From positions 248,001 through 312,000 of the forward strand of contig MEDY01000042.1 in the NCBI GenBank assembly GCA_001724265.1: DNA of 64,000 nucleotides, written 5' to 3'. Shown here one piece after another: positions 33,067-45,126 of this stretch (position 1 is its first letter; each line of letters starts with the position of its first letter). A model generated the notes under the pieces. That model did not search any database. It saw only the letters and a program-made list of their open reading frames with translations, and was not told where the DNA came from. The stretch comes from Rhizaria sp. SCN 62-66. Its lineage: Eukaryota; Rhizaria, unplaced. The translations under genes were made by a program, and so were the position numbers.

Positions 33067-34412
33067 ATGAGCTTTAATGCTGCCAGTAACGCGAGTAGCG
33101 CCGGAGGTTCCGCCCCGCCGCCCCCCGTGCCCCAGAGGCCCCCTCGTATCCCGCCTCGCCCTGACACCAGCAGCAACAACAACTCCCAGTCTCAGTCTCA
33201 GCAACAGCCTCATACGGCGAGCAACAACAGCGACAGCAACAGCTACAACCCTGAGCGTTCTACTGCCAGCGCGGGCGCGGTGTCTAACAATTACAGCACT
33301 GCCCCGTCCCGTTTTCCCCCCGCCTTCAGTCCTCCCGCCGCACCCAGCAGCAACAACAACGCCGGTGTCGGCGTGTCGCCGCTGCTCTACCAGCCCGACC
33401 CCAAGGTCAACCTCGCCCCTCCGCCCAGCTACGATACTCTGTTGTCGCCCTCCGCGAACCCCAACGCTGGCTCTACCGCGGTTGGCCTGACCGTAACCGC
33501 CCCCGCAGCAGCAGTGCCCGTCGCGCCCGTACCAGTGCCGGTCCCTGTGTCTGCGCTCTGCCCGGCCGCCCCCGCGCCCGCGCCCGTGCCACCGACGCCT
33601 TCGTCGCTGCCGCCGCTTGTGCAGGGCAATCTGGACCGCATTCTGGAGCACGTGCTGCTCACGCCCACGTGCCCCGTCCCTCTGACAACCACGGTCACGA
33701 AGAACGACAATGTCACCAGCGCGCACCCTTCCAAGTCTGCCTCTGCTAGCAAGACCAGCACCGCGAGCTCTAGTGTTAATGCAGGCGTTTTATCTTCCCT
33801 TGCTGCTGCAGAATCAGCGCTGTCGCCGTCGTTTCTGTGCCCCATTTTCGCCACGACCTTCAACCCCGCGCGGCAGCCCGTGGCGTCGTCGTTGCCATCC
33901 TACCCCGCGCCCGTCCCCGGCGGCCCTGACCTCGACTCGCCGCGCATTTTTTCGGTTCCGCGCCCCGAGGGCTCGAGCAGCGCGATCGACCTGGCGCGCG
34001 CCTCGTGGCTGCCGTTCCGCGGGCGCCGCGTGTTCGCCGACGGGTACGGAAACCTTCTCTCGCCGCCCGCGCCCGCTCCGACCACACTCGCTCAGAGTAG
34101 CAGTAACGTCAGCGGTGGCGGTGCGAACAAGGCGGGTCGCGGTGGCCCTGCCAGTGCTGCGGGCCCCGAGGACGCCGCTGCTGAGAGGCCCGAGGCTGAG
34201 GATGAGGAGTCGAAGCAAAGCGCTAACTCTGGTAGCAACAGCAAATGCGGCGCGAGTTACAGCGAGGACGAGTCTAAAGGCAGCGGTACTTACACCGGCG
34301 GCGAGTACTTACGCCGTTTCCCTCGGTATGACGAAGGCACTGGCTTGCAGTTCGACACTGCCACACAGTCATGCACTCCCGCGCAACTCCCCGCAACCCT
34401 CACTAACATCAG

Positions 34413-34443
<31 letters not shown>

Positions 34444-37400
34444 TCGAGCCTGAGCTCCCTGCGCAGCGCCGGGGCGGGCGCTCTCAGCGCCGCGGCCGCC
34501 GCCGCCGCCGCCGACGCGAGCGCCGACGGTTTCTACGGCATCGTGGCGCTGGCCGTGCAAGAGTGCGCCTCCCCGCTGAGCTCGGTCGAGGCCGCGGTGG
34601 CGGCGCGGCTGGGCGAGCAGTACACGTGCATCGCCAAGGAGTCGCTGTGGGAGATGAAGCTCGTCGTGTTTGCCCGGCGCGATTTGACCGTGGCGACCGT
34701 GGGCAACGTGACCACGGCGGCGGCGGCGGCCGCGGCGGGTGCGCTCAGGCTCGGGCCCAACGGCGCCCCGCTAAGTGCCCTCACTCTTACACCGGGACAG
34801 ACCGGCCAGCAACAGCAGCAGCAGGGCTGTGCCTCCAGCAACTGCAAGTACGCTCGTGCCAGCGCCAGCAAGGACAGCGGCGTCACGTGTTCCAGCGGTG
34901 TCACGTGTTCCAGTGCCGGTAGCGCCACCGTGTCGCCGTTCCACCCCGCGCGCACCAAGTACCCCCACAGCCGCACGATGTTTGCGGCGACGCTTGGGCA
35001 GCACCTGCATCACAGCAGCACTGGCTCCAAGCCCGCCACGCTGCCCGTCTTCGCGCCGCCGCTGTACCTCAACAACAACAACAGCGCGAATAGCACCAAC
35101 GCGAGCAGCGCAAGCGCTTTGCAGCAACAGCAGCAACAGCAGAATCAGAGCAAGTTCGGCACGGCGCCGCCGTTGCGCCGGCCTGCCCCTGCAACTCAGC
35201 CACCCTTTTACCACCCTAGTAATGGCAACATCAGCGTTAGCAGTAACGACAATGCTGCGCCGTGCTCCTGCTCCGGCGCCGGTGCGTTGAGCGCCAGTAG
35301 TAGTGATTGTGGCGTGCTTTCGACCGTGGCGCCGATGCTGACTAACGTGGAGACGAGCTCGATCGCGACGGGGCTGCTCGGGCTGATGGGCAACAAGGGC
35401 GGGCTCATCGTCCGCTTCCGCCTCCACGACACGACGGTGATGTTTATCGCGACGCACTTGGCCGCGCACGAGGAGAACACGCAGGACCGCAACCGCATGT
35501 ACCGCGAAACGCTGCTCGCCGCCAAGAACATGTGCACGTCGTCCGGCTCTAGCGCGAGTGCCAGCAGCTCGAACAGCACAAGCAGCAGCAACAGCAACAC
35601 CAGTGGCAGCGGCAGCCACCCGATCGCTTCCGGCTCTGGCAGCAGCAACAGCAACAACAGCAGCGGCAGCAGCCTAGCGTTGCCGTCCCAGAGCGCGGTG
35701 CGTCCCCCTGCGCACCTATCCCTACGCGACATCTCGCCCCTCACGCGCGCAGATATGACCTTCTGGCTCGGCGACCTGAACTACCGCTTCAACCACCTCT
35801 CGTACCCGGCTGCGCTCGCGCTGGCCGACGCGCGCGACGTCAACGGGCTGCTGACGCACGACCAGCTGCGGCAGCAGCAGCAGCATGCGGCGCTGGCGGA
35901 CGGCGCGCGCGCGGCGACCAACGCCGCCGCCGCCGCCGCTGCCGCCGCCGCTGCGTCGTACAGCCGTCCCCACAGCAACGCAAGCAACAACAGCAGCAAC
36001 AGCAACAACAGCAGCGCGAACAGCAACGCGCACAAGACCCTTCCGAGCGAGTGCCTGTCGCTCGGCACGCCTTCGAACCCGCTCTTCTCGGGCGCGTTCC
36101 ACAACTTCTCAGAGCCCCCGATCACTTTCCTGCCCACATACCGCATTTTGACCGCGCGCGAGAAGGAGAAGTTCGTGAAAAAGCGCGTGCCCCTGCCGCG
36201 CTCCGTGCTGCCGCGGCCCGCCAGCGCAGCGGCCGCAGCGGCCGTGATCGCCGCCGCCGAGGCTGCGGCCGCCGCGGCGGCCGCTGCGTCCCCGAATGCA
36301 AGCCGCAGCGGCTTATACGGCGGCGGATCGACCAGCGGCGGCACGACCGGCGGAGACAGCGACAGCGAGGGCGACGACCTCAGCTACACTGGCACCGACC
36401 CCAGCAGCGCGAACTCCGCGGGCAGCGGGTTCGCCAGTCCTCCGGCGTACGACAGCGTCAGCGGCCTCGCCAGTCCCTCGGTCTCGGCCGCCGCGACCAG
36501 CGTGATAGTGAGTGGGAGTGTCAACGGCAGCGTCAACGGCGTCGTGCTGCCCCCGCTGCCGCGCTCACGCTCGCCCTCGCACCGGCCCTACTCGCTCAAG
36601 CGGCCCCCCGCTTACTGCGACCGCGTGTTGCTGCGCACTGCGGCGCCGGCCACGACGGCGTTGACGCACATCCACGTCAGCCCGAGCGTCGCCGGCGGCG
36701 GTAGCTGCGGCGGCGGCGGCAGCAGCGGCAGCGGCGGCGGCAAGAGCGCTGGTAGCATTGGCAGTGACGGCGCGAATGCTGTTGCATGCGCTGCGCTGGC
36801 GTTGGTTACTCGCAACTACCCTGTTCTGTTCACCAGCAACAACACTAGTAGCTCGAGCAGTGAGTCTCCCGAGTCCTTGAGTTCAAATGCAAGTGTAGGC
36901 GCGAACGCGAGCTCGAGTGCGACTGCCGTGTCGGTGCCTCCAGTCACTAGCGCCGGCGGTTTGGCCCTGGCGTGCCTTGGCTACTACAGTGTCGAGCGCG
37001 TCGACTACAGCGACCACTGCCCCGTCGTCGGCCACTGGGTCGCCCGCATCCCTCTGCCTGCCTCGCTTCCTGTCCCGTTGCCGCAGCCGCTGCGCGCGTT
37101 CACCCCGCAGGCCGCGTCATCACCCAATGTAAGTACCCCGCCTCTGGCCGCGGGAGGCAGCGCGCCAGGCTACCACCGGCAAACCACTTACAACAGCGCC
37201 GGCGCCAGCGCTAGCAGCGCGAACACGAGCACTGCTATGACTCCCCTTAACAAGGTGGGGGCAAGTGCGAGTGTCGTTCCGCCCAAGTGTGTGATTATCA
37301 TCACGCGGCTTAACTTGATGCTCAACTCCCTCTCCGAGGCCAAGGCTCTGCTGACGACGGCCGCCGCGACAATCGCGCGCGACAGAGACTCGCACAGCAC

Positions 37401-39150
37401 CACGAACACTGGCACTGGCGCTGGCAATACTGGCAGTGCTGGTAGCGTTACCAGTGGCAGCGCATCTCAGGGCAGCAGCAACAACAGCGGCACCAATAGC
37501 AACAAGAGCGGTGGCAGTAACGATGATGATGACAGCTTCGAGGGCCTTGTCCCGACCCGTCTCGCCGTCACCTTCACCGGCACCGCCATCGCTGACCCCG
37601 CCACCTCGCACAGCCATGCCAGCGCCGGCGCCGCGACGGGCGCCAACGCGCACGCGCATGGGACCGTGGGCACCGTGACGGTCGCGCTGCCGGCCAACGT
37701 GCTGCCCACAGTCACCTACTTACAGACCCCCTTAGACGCCGCCGTCGTGGCCGCCAACTCGAGCAGCGCCGCCACCACCGCGCGTCTCCTGGCCGTCGCG
37801 ACGACAACGCCGGCCACCGCGCTCAGCTCCAACGCCAACAACTCGAGCTCCGGCGCCATCTCAGGCGCTGGCGCTGGATCTGCGGCTGCGGGCGATGTTT
37901 TCTCGCCGATCCCCGACGGCATGGGCTCGCCGCTCAGCCCCGGGCTCAACACCGGCGGCGCACACGGCGGTGGCAGCGACGGCGCGCACAGGATCCCCGC
38001 CATCCTCTCCTGGGACCTCTCCGCGTGCCCCATCGTCATCCCCACCACGCGGCTTAACTTCTCCGAGCTGCGGCACGACAGGCTTATGTTCGCCGTCAAG
38101 GCGGTCTCGGCCTCGGAGGCGGCCGCGCTCGCGGCCGCGGCCGCGAACGACGCGATTATCCTCTCCAAGCAGCAGCAGCAGCAACACGCCAACAGTAGCT
38201 CTAGCTCCACAGCCAGTGGTGTTACGTTGACTGCCGTCGCTCAACCCCCCGCGGCTGTCGTTGCTGCCGGCACCGCCGCGGCCGCCGCCGCTGCCAAGGC
38301 CGCCGCTGCTGCCGCCGCCGCGGCCGCCGCGGCCGCCGCCGCCGCCGCGTCAAACGCTCCCCCCGCGGCGAGCGCGACCAAGAGCAAGGGCGCGTTCAAG
38401 TGGCTATCCTCCGGGCTATCCGCACTGGGCCGCACTGTCACCCAGGGCGTGGCGTCGATCGCGTCGGCGGTCACGGGGTCGGACTCGACGTCGTTCGGCC
38501 AGGCCAGCTCCTCGGCACCGCTCAGCGCGACGGGGCTGGGCGTTGTCGTCGCGGGCGGGAGCGTGCCGCTGGACGGCGTCGTGCTGTCTGAGTGGTACTT
38601 AGAGCACGAGAAGGAACTCTACGGGTACTTACACGAGGTGTTCTACGGTGCGCGCAGTGTCGCCGCTGTCGATGGCTCCAACTCGAGCTCGATCTCTGGC
38701 TTTTGCTCTGGCTCTGGCCCCGGCGCTGTTGGTGGTAGCGGTGATAATGACAGAGAGAGAGTCGGCGAGGTCGAGGGCGGCAGGGCGTCTAAGGGTGGCA
38801 GTGTAAGTACCGGCGACGACGAGGGACAGCACACGCCCGCGGCTGATCAGGCTCAGAAGCCCTTAGACGGGGACTTAGATTTGGACTTCTTTGCCGGTAA
38901 GGGCATCAGCAACAAAAACGCTGCTCCCGCTTCCGCTGCTGCTAACGCTGCTGTTGCTGTTGACTCAGCAGACGAGAAGGCCGCGCACGCACAGTCGACA
39001 GACCTCGTCAGCAACATGTCCCGCTTCGCGGGTAACCACCACCTCTACTCCGGTGGCGAGATGCCGTTTGCCGCGCTTGTCGAGGAGGCCTGCGGCGTCG
39101 GGGTCGGCACGCTCACCGGCATGATGCAGCTGCGCATGGGCATCTTCTAA
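33067..39150 (+). CDS. Inositol-polyphosphate 5-phosphatase with very large insertions
   Basis: Removes the 5-phosphate from phosphoinositides or inositol phosphates at membranes. A single 2027-residue frame; the ATG at 33067 sits in a good context (GCACCATGAG). The catalytic domain is complete but spread over ~490-1325. QEC with the metal-binding Glu499 comes first, then LLGLMGNKGGLIVRF (~770-785) and ATHLAAHEENTQDRN with His797. WLGDLNYRF follows with Asp903 and Asn905, then FLPTYRI, PPAYCDRVLLR (Asp1185, Arg1186), and YSDHCPVVGHW with the catalytic pair Asp1316/His1317. Each motif pair is separated by Ser, Asn, Ala or Gln inserts, so the domain is about 2.5 times the usual ~320 residues. 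The N-terminus is Pro-rich (PPPPVPQRPPRIPPRP, possible SH3 ligands). The C-terminal ~700 residues include a second ordered block around CPIVIPTTRLNFSELRHDRL (~1655), perhaps a targeting domain. Confidence 0.9.
34879..34914 (+). repeat. 18-bp imperfect tandem repeat with CACGTG cores
   Basis: Two 18-base units (34879-34896 and 34897-34914) differ at two positions and encode SGVTCS twice inside the 5-phosphatase. Each has a CACGTG palindrome. Confidence 0.75.
38270..38350 (+). repeat. Poly-alanine tract
   Basis: About 25 consecutive GCN codons broken only by one Lys, in the C-terminal part of the 5-phosphatase. All four GCN codons are used, so this is not a simple microsatellite. Confidence 0.8.
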
Positions 39151-39518
39151 GCAAAGTCAAGCAGTCAAGCTGCACTCGAACAGAAGCTATAAATGGGCTA
39201 AGATTCGATGTCTTGCAGGTTTTTTAAAGTTTATTCCATGGTATTTTTCGAAAGCATCGTGCTTTTTATCTTATAGCATATTCTGATTATATATGAATGC
39301 ATAGTTGTTTTTATTCCAAGTTTAGTTGCTCCCTTTTCATTTGCAATACAAATGTGATTTGTACTTAAGCGTTTCGCAAGGCTCATCAAACAAATACTCA
39401 AGCTTCAGTTGTTGAATCGATCATATGTATTGATAACGCAATGAGTGTTGCTATTCTTTTAACTAATATAATGACTAGATAACGTAACATTCAAAACACA
39501 ACTTTCTGAAGTTGTGTT
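39151..39518. other. Convergent intergenic region
   Basis: AT-rich DNA between the TAA of the 5-phosphatase and the TAA of the CFAP73-like gene; no feature seen beyond shared 3' flanks. Confidence 0.55.
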
Positions 39519-42000
39519 TTAATTTTTTAAGGGCTTGTCGCCAATCGCGGCAGCGTTCACCGCTGACAAGCGGTGCTGCTGCTTCTTCGCATTGACCCCA
39601 CTAGCACCACTGGTAGCGGTGGCACTCGTGCCGCGCGAGGGCGTCGTGTTCGGCTTTGCGCTGGAAGACGGCGGCCGGACACTGGCGCCGACCGACGGCG
39701 CACGCGCGCCACCCTTCGCGCCAGCCCCAGCGGTCGCGCCAGCGCTAGACGTCGCCGTGTGTTTCGCCCCCGCCACAGGGGGCAGCACGACGCCCGCCTT
39801 GGCCGCCGCACCGGCACTCGCGCCGGCCGCGGCGCTTGCTCCAGCGGCGTTGGCGGCGTGCTCGCTGTTGACATTCGCGTTCGCAGGGTTGGCGCTGGCG
39901 CTGTTGTTGCTGGGACGCGACTGCGCGTAGTTGGCGTCGAACTGCGCAGCGAGATACACGTATTCGCCCGCGTTCGCCGCCGCCGCGCCCGCCGCGGCGT
40001 TGGCGCTGCCGGCCGCGGTCGCAGCGGCATTCGCGTTCACATTGTTAGCGTTGCTGTTGGCGTTGCTGTGGCTCATGGGGGCGGCGGGCCGTGAGTTGAC
40101 GCGGGCCGCAACCTTGCTCAGCGCAGTAGGCTTGGCGCCGGCAGCGTTGGAGCTCGCGCCAGCACCAGCCGCGCCAGCGTTGCCGTTGCTGCCGCCCTTG
40201 ACGCTGCTCGTGCTACTGTTCACGCTCGCATTGCCACTGCCGCCGCCGCCGCTGCCACCGGCGCTTGCGCCCGCCCCCGCCCCCGCCGCGCCGGCGTTGG
40301 CAGCGGCCGCACTCGCAGCGCTGGAAGCCGGGTTGCTGTCGGCGGCGTTGGCGCCAGTGCTGCCGCTGTTGCCGCTGCTGGGCATGCGCGCGGCCTCGGT
40401 GAGGACGAACTCGGCGTCGCTGATGGTATCAGCCACAGTGTCCAGCAGCTCGGAGATGTGGGCGACCAGAGCCGCCGTCTCCGCGTTGGCCGCCGCCGTC
40501 GCCGCCGCTGCTGCGGCCGCCGCTGCGGCAACCGCGGCCGCAGTCGGGCCGCCGCCGTGGTTGCCGCCGTTGGCGGTCGCAGTGGCTGGGACGAGAGAGG
40601 TGTTACCGTCGGTGGACACCAGAGCCGTGCTGCTGCTGCTGATACCGCTGCCGCCTAGGGTAGGATTGCTGCCAGAGCTGTTGTTGTTGTTATTGTTGAA
40701 TGCGGCAGCCAGTGCCGCGGCCTCGGCCTTGGCCTTGGCCGCTGCTGTGCCGATCGACAGCCCCAAAGAGGACGCCGATGGCTTGACCTGCAGTGGCCGC
40801 CGCTGGAGCGTGAGCACTGAAGGGTAGCCCGCGATGGCCTGCGAGTACAGAGAGCGGACCACGGTGACAATGCTGCCGATGGCGCGCTGCTCGTCGGCGC
40901 CGCGCCGGTCCGTCGTCGCGATCAGAGCCGTTTGGGCCTGGATGGGTACGTTTGTGCAACAAGGGATATAAAAAATAAGATCGAAATAGTATAAGATAAT
41001 ATAATACATGAAGTAGCAACACTGACAAATATACCTAAACACGTAAATTCAGAGTCATCAGACAATATGTACACCATCAATCGTTCTATCGAACTGAATT
41101 GTGACGTACCTGGCAAGCAGCGGTTTCGCGCTCGAGGTCCTTGAGCAGGCGCGCGAGCAGCGAGTTGGCAACCAACAGCTCGGTCTGCTTCGCCTTGCGC
41201 ACGGCGTTGCGCTGCAGACTGAGCGCCGCGACCTCTTGCTGAATCGCCGTCACACGCGCCTGCAAGTCGCTGTTTGTGGCCGTGAGAGACTTGTGCCGCG
41301 AAATCATGTCCTCGACGTCTCCGTACACTAACTTAGCGACGGAGACGACGGACTCAAGGTACTCACGGTATTGCTGGTGGTGCTCCAGCCGCTTGAGCTT
41401 GCTTTTGAGCGTCTTGGTCAGCATCGCATACCGCGCCGTCAGCGCAGCACACTCTGAGCTGCGCTCTGCGATGGCGCGGCGCTCGTCCTCGAGTTTGCGC
41501 TCGGCGCGGGAGCGCTTGGCGTCAGCGTCCTGGATGTAGCCGCGAAACTTGGTCAGGTAGTCGATCGTCTGCTTCTGCTTCTCGAGGAAGCGCGCCTCGC
41601 CCTGGGCGACGACGCGCATGCGGTTGGCGTAGTCGTGCTTCATCGCGCTGAGCTGCTCGTCCACGGCCTTAAGCTCGCGCATCTTCTGGTGCAGGCGCGT
41701 GATCTGGGACATGCGGTCGTCGCCGGACGCGTCGTCAAGCAGCGGGGACGTGAAGACGGCGGAGGACGAGGACGAGGAGGAGGGCTGGAGGCTCGTGTTG
41801 TTGGCGTTGCCGCCCTGGGAGCCGGGGTCATCAACCCTGAGGGAAGAGAGCAGAGAAGTATGAAATACCATCACAGAGTGAGCGTATATGCAGATAAGCG
41901 GGGCAAATCAGAGTATACAAAGTACGTTTAATCCAAATGCACATGCGGCAGATACGTACCCGGTGAGGAAGGTCTTGTCAGGACCGTAAGTAGTGGACAT
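39519..42000 (-). CDS. CFAP73/CCDC42-like axonemal coiled-coil protein (DUF4200)
   Basis: Members of this family form the modifier-of-inner-arms complex of motile flagella or sperm-tail structures. Exons 42000-41960, 41836-41110 and 40937-39519 give 728 residues; both introns start GTACGT. Residues ~56-250 are continuous coiled coil matching CCDC42/CFAP73: MSQITRLHQKMRELKAVDEQ, YLTKFRGYIQDADAKRSRAE (the DUF4200 core), LKRLEHHQQYREYLESVV, DVEDMISRHKSL, then a helix crossing the second intron. The remaining ~430 residues are Ala, Asn, Gly and Ser rich with no domain, so the protein is over twice the family length. I chose the ATG at 42000 (MSTTYGPDK); the frame continues upstream to an acceptor-like TGTAG ending at about 42079, so a further 5' exon is possible. 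Confidence 0.85.
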
Positions 42001-42723
42001 GTTGAACGAGAGCAAAGGGTTGTCCTTAGGAATGCCGGCAAAGGGCAGTGACGAAACAGGTGCGAACTTTCGTCTCTTGCTACACAACGAAAAGCTTCTT
42101 AAAAATACCGAGTTGAATCTCAGAAGCGGACTGGCGGAGAGTTCAGCGAGATATGACAAGGCTTAGATCCCCGTTTGTGATTAAAGCTGTAACGGTCGGG
42201 ACCAAGCAACCTGCCAATTTTTGCGAACCTCACTGCAGTCGGCCGCGCAGGCTGCTGGCACCAATGTGTACACATATCCAATCGATGTGTCGCATGCAAT
42301 CGTGCTACATAGCTATTATTTAAACACACGGTGAGCTGCGTCGACTTCTGATTGGAACTGCGTTTGTAGCCGGGATAACGATTGGTATTGGTCTACCCGC
42401 GCTCGTTTGTGTGCACGTCTTGACAACCTTCACCACACCTGATTCAAGTCACTTTCCCTCACTTCTGCAAGCCTTGACCACAACTTTAAGCGATGATACC
42501 AACGATATACGTGATATACTAGTCTTATAATGATGTTACATACATGAGTTTGATCCACAACTCGGCTTTGTCTTACATTGCGACTCTTTTGTTCATTCGC
42601 CCCACCGCACCAGTTTCGCTTTACGCCGACCTTCAGCATTGAAGCTTCCCACCGTTAGCCACTCATCGCTCTAACACTCACGCGACCCACGCCTGACTGC
42701 AGCGGGCGCGCGACTTTACGCCT
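42001..42723. other. Divergent promoter region of the CFAP73-like and MAP2K-like genes
   Basis: Part may be 5' exon or untranslated sequence of the minus-strand gene (about 42001-42079 is open and protein-like). It holds a weak copy of the promoter element at 42214-42230. The right end is pyrimidine-rich up to the 42724 ATG. Confidence 0.5.
42214..42230 (-). promoter_or_regulatory. Weak copy of the GGTTC-AAAAA promoter element
   Basis: The reverse complement reads AGGTTCGCAAAAATTGG, sharing GGTTCGC and the A run with the 20290 copy. It lies between two divergent genes. Confidence 0.3.
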
Positions 42724-45082
42724 ATGTCCTCCCCCGGTGCCCCGTTGCCACCGGGCGGCGACTCAGACGGTCACACACACGCGACCAGCATACCAACAAC
42801 ACGGCTCGCACACGCAACTCCGACTGTCTCTAGCTCTAGCGTCGCGGCTGTCAATGATACGACTGCCACACTGAGTGCTGCCAGCGCGAGTGATTTTATT
42901 GGCCCTTCTCCCCCAGACGTCAACAGCAACTTTAGCAGCAACAGCAGCAACGATATTAGCAGCTGCAGCAGCAGCAGTAGTAGTATATGTGCTAACAGCG
43001 TCGGCAATGCCGCTATTCCCAGCCGCAGCGCAGCGCCGCGGCCGAAACTGCGCCCGCGCTTTGCCACCGCAGGCGCGCTGTCATTGGACATCGCTGCGAC
43101 GGCGGGCGTCCCGCGCGACGACTCGATGGCCCACACCGCGGCGGTGCTGGCGCGGCTGAAGCAGACGGGCGGCATTGCGAACATCACGAACGCCAATTTC
43201 ACCAGTGCAACCGCCAACGCCAGCAATAATACTAATTTCACAGGTATTACGGGCAATACTGCTAATAATGGAGTGAATGCGGCGACTAACAACAGCGACG
43301 ACGGCATTGCCAGCAACACTGCTAGCTCTGGCATCAGTCAAGTTAGCGACTCGGTCGACGTGTTTGATAAAAATGGAATCAATTTTGACTCATCCGACGT
43401 CAACAACGGCATCGGTATTAGTAATAGCCCGGATCTTGGAGGGTTTGCGACAGTCAGCAAAACGTCAGGATTTGTGTCCCCACTGCATCTGCCACACAGT
43501 CACACAGCCAACGACTCAAGTGCTGTTACGAGCGCAAGTGCTCCCAGTCAACAACAACATCAGTCAGGACTGCAGTCTTCGCAATCTAGGTCAGTTCGGC
43601 CGCCACGGCTTGAGGGCAGGCCGCATCTGCAAGTGCCGACGCTGTACACCCCTCAGCACAGTGCTAATAACAGCATTCATAACTCCAACAACAGTAATAC
43701 GGACAGTCTCAGCACCAACGACTCACGTAGCGGGAATGATTCTCGCATTCAGAGCTCGAGCCTTGGTGTCGGCATCTATAACGTCCAGTCTCCCAGCGGA
43801 TCACAGTCACATCCACCGCTACCCTTACACTCGCAGTCTCAGCTACAGCAACTGCCAGTCTCACAGTCCCTGTCTCAGTCCCAGTCCCAGTCCCACTCGC
43901 AGGCGCAGTCTCTCTCGCAGCCCGCTCTGTCGCAGCCACAACACTCATCGTCGCTGTCCCAGTCGCTGGCGCAATCGCGCGCTTTTCCCATCACCTCGGC
44001 CTCCGACCTCGTCATGCTGCCGCGCCGACTCGGCCACGGCGCCTCGGGCTCGGTCCACCTGGCCTACAGCCCGCTGCTGCAGTCATACCTGGCGGTCAAG
44101 ACGGTCGGCAATAGAACTGACGTGCGCAGTAAGTTGCTGGCGCAGGAGCTTTTGGCGCTGGGCAGCGTGGCTGACGGCAGCTGCGCCGACGTCGTGCGCG
44201 TGTGGGGCGCGTTTGACCGCAACGGCGGGCATAGCCACAGCCACATCAACGCAAGTAGCGCGACTACTGCCAGTGGTGGAGCTAATATCACGCACATGAG
44301 TGGCGCGAACGGCTTGACTAACAGTGCGCACAGTGCGCAGAGTCTTGGTACCCCGTTGTCTGGCTCTGGCGCGAGCGCGCACTCGCACTCGAGCGGGCAC
44401 GGCAGCGGCGGCGGTGTAGGCGGGTCCAATGTAAGTGGAGGGGGATCCGGGGTAAGTATCGCCATGGAGGTGGTCTCTGGCGGCACTCTGGCAGAGCTTG
44501 TCAGCGCTGTTGCTGAGACGAGGGAGCTTCTGAGCTATATCGTCAACAGGGGCGTCAGCTCTGGTTTGCTAGTCCCTACATCCACTGCAGCAACGCAGTC
44601 GCGTGGAGGAGTTAACAACTCTGCTGTTTGTGATTCTGTAAGCCGCAAGCGGAGCCGTATCGCTGTGAGCACTGATGCGAAAACTACAAGCAAACGCTCT
44701 GCGGACAATGGTGACAGTGAGGACGACAGTGACGTTGATAAGGACACCGATGACGCCGCTGACGTTATGTTGCCCGCTGCACTAGCTCATCCTGCGGCCA
44801 AACAAGGTGCAGTGAACAGTGCTGCATCCGTCGCCGCTGCGTTGGTTTCAGCTGCTGCTGCTGCGACGAGGATCAACACGCGTCACCAGATCCGTGCTCA
44901 AAACAAGATGAGCGCGAGTGCGACTACCAGTCCTCGTTTAGCCGCGAATGTGACCGTGGTCAACGCAGCTGTGCCGTTGTTTGCCCTGTCGGCCGCCGCC
45001 GCCAAGACGGCCGCCGTCACGGTCGCCACCGGTGTCGCCGGCGCGGCGGCGGCTGTGGCGACTCAGCGCGGGTTCGACTTCA

Positions 45083-45126
<44 letters not shown>

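Noticed and set aside
42120-42329. Minus-strand ORF as an upstream exon of the CFAP73-like gene
   Set aside because: No donor of the GTACGT type joins it in frame to the acceptor near 42079, and its sequence is not protein-like; an upstream exon remains possible but cannot be placed.
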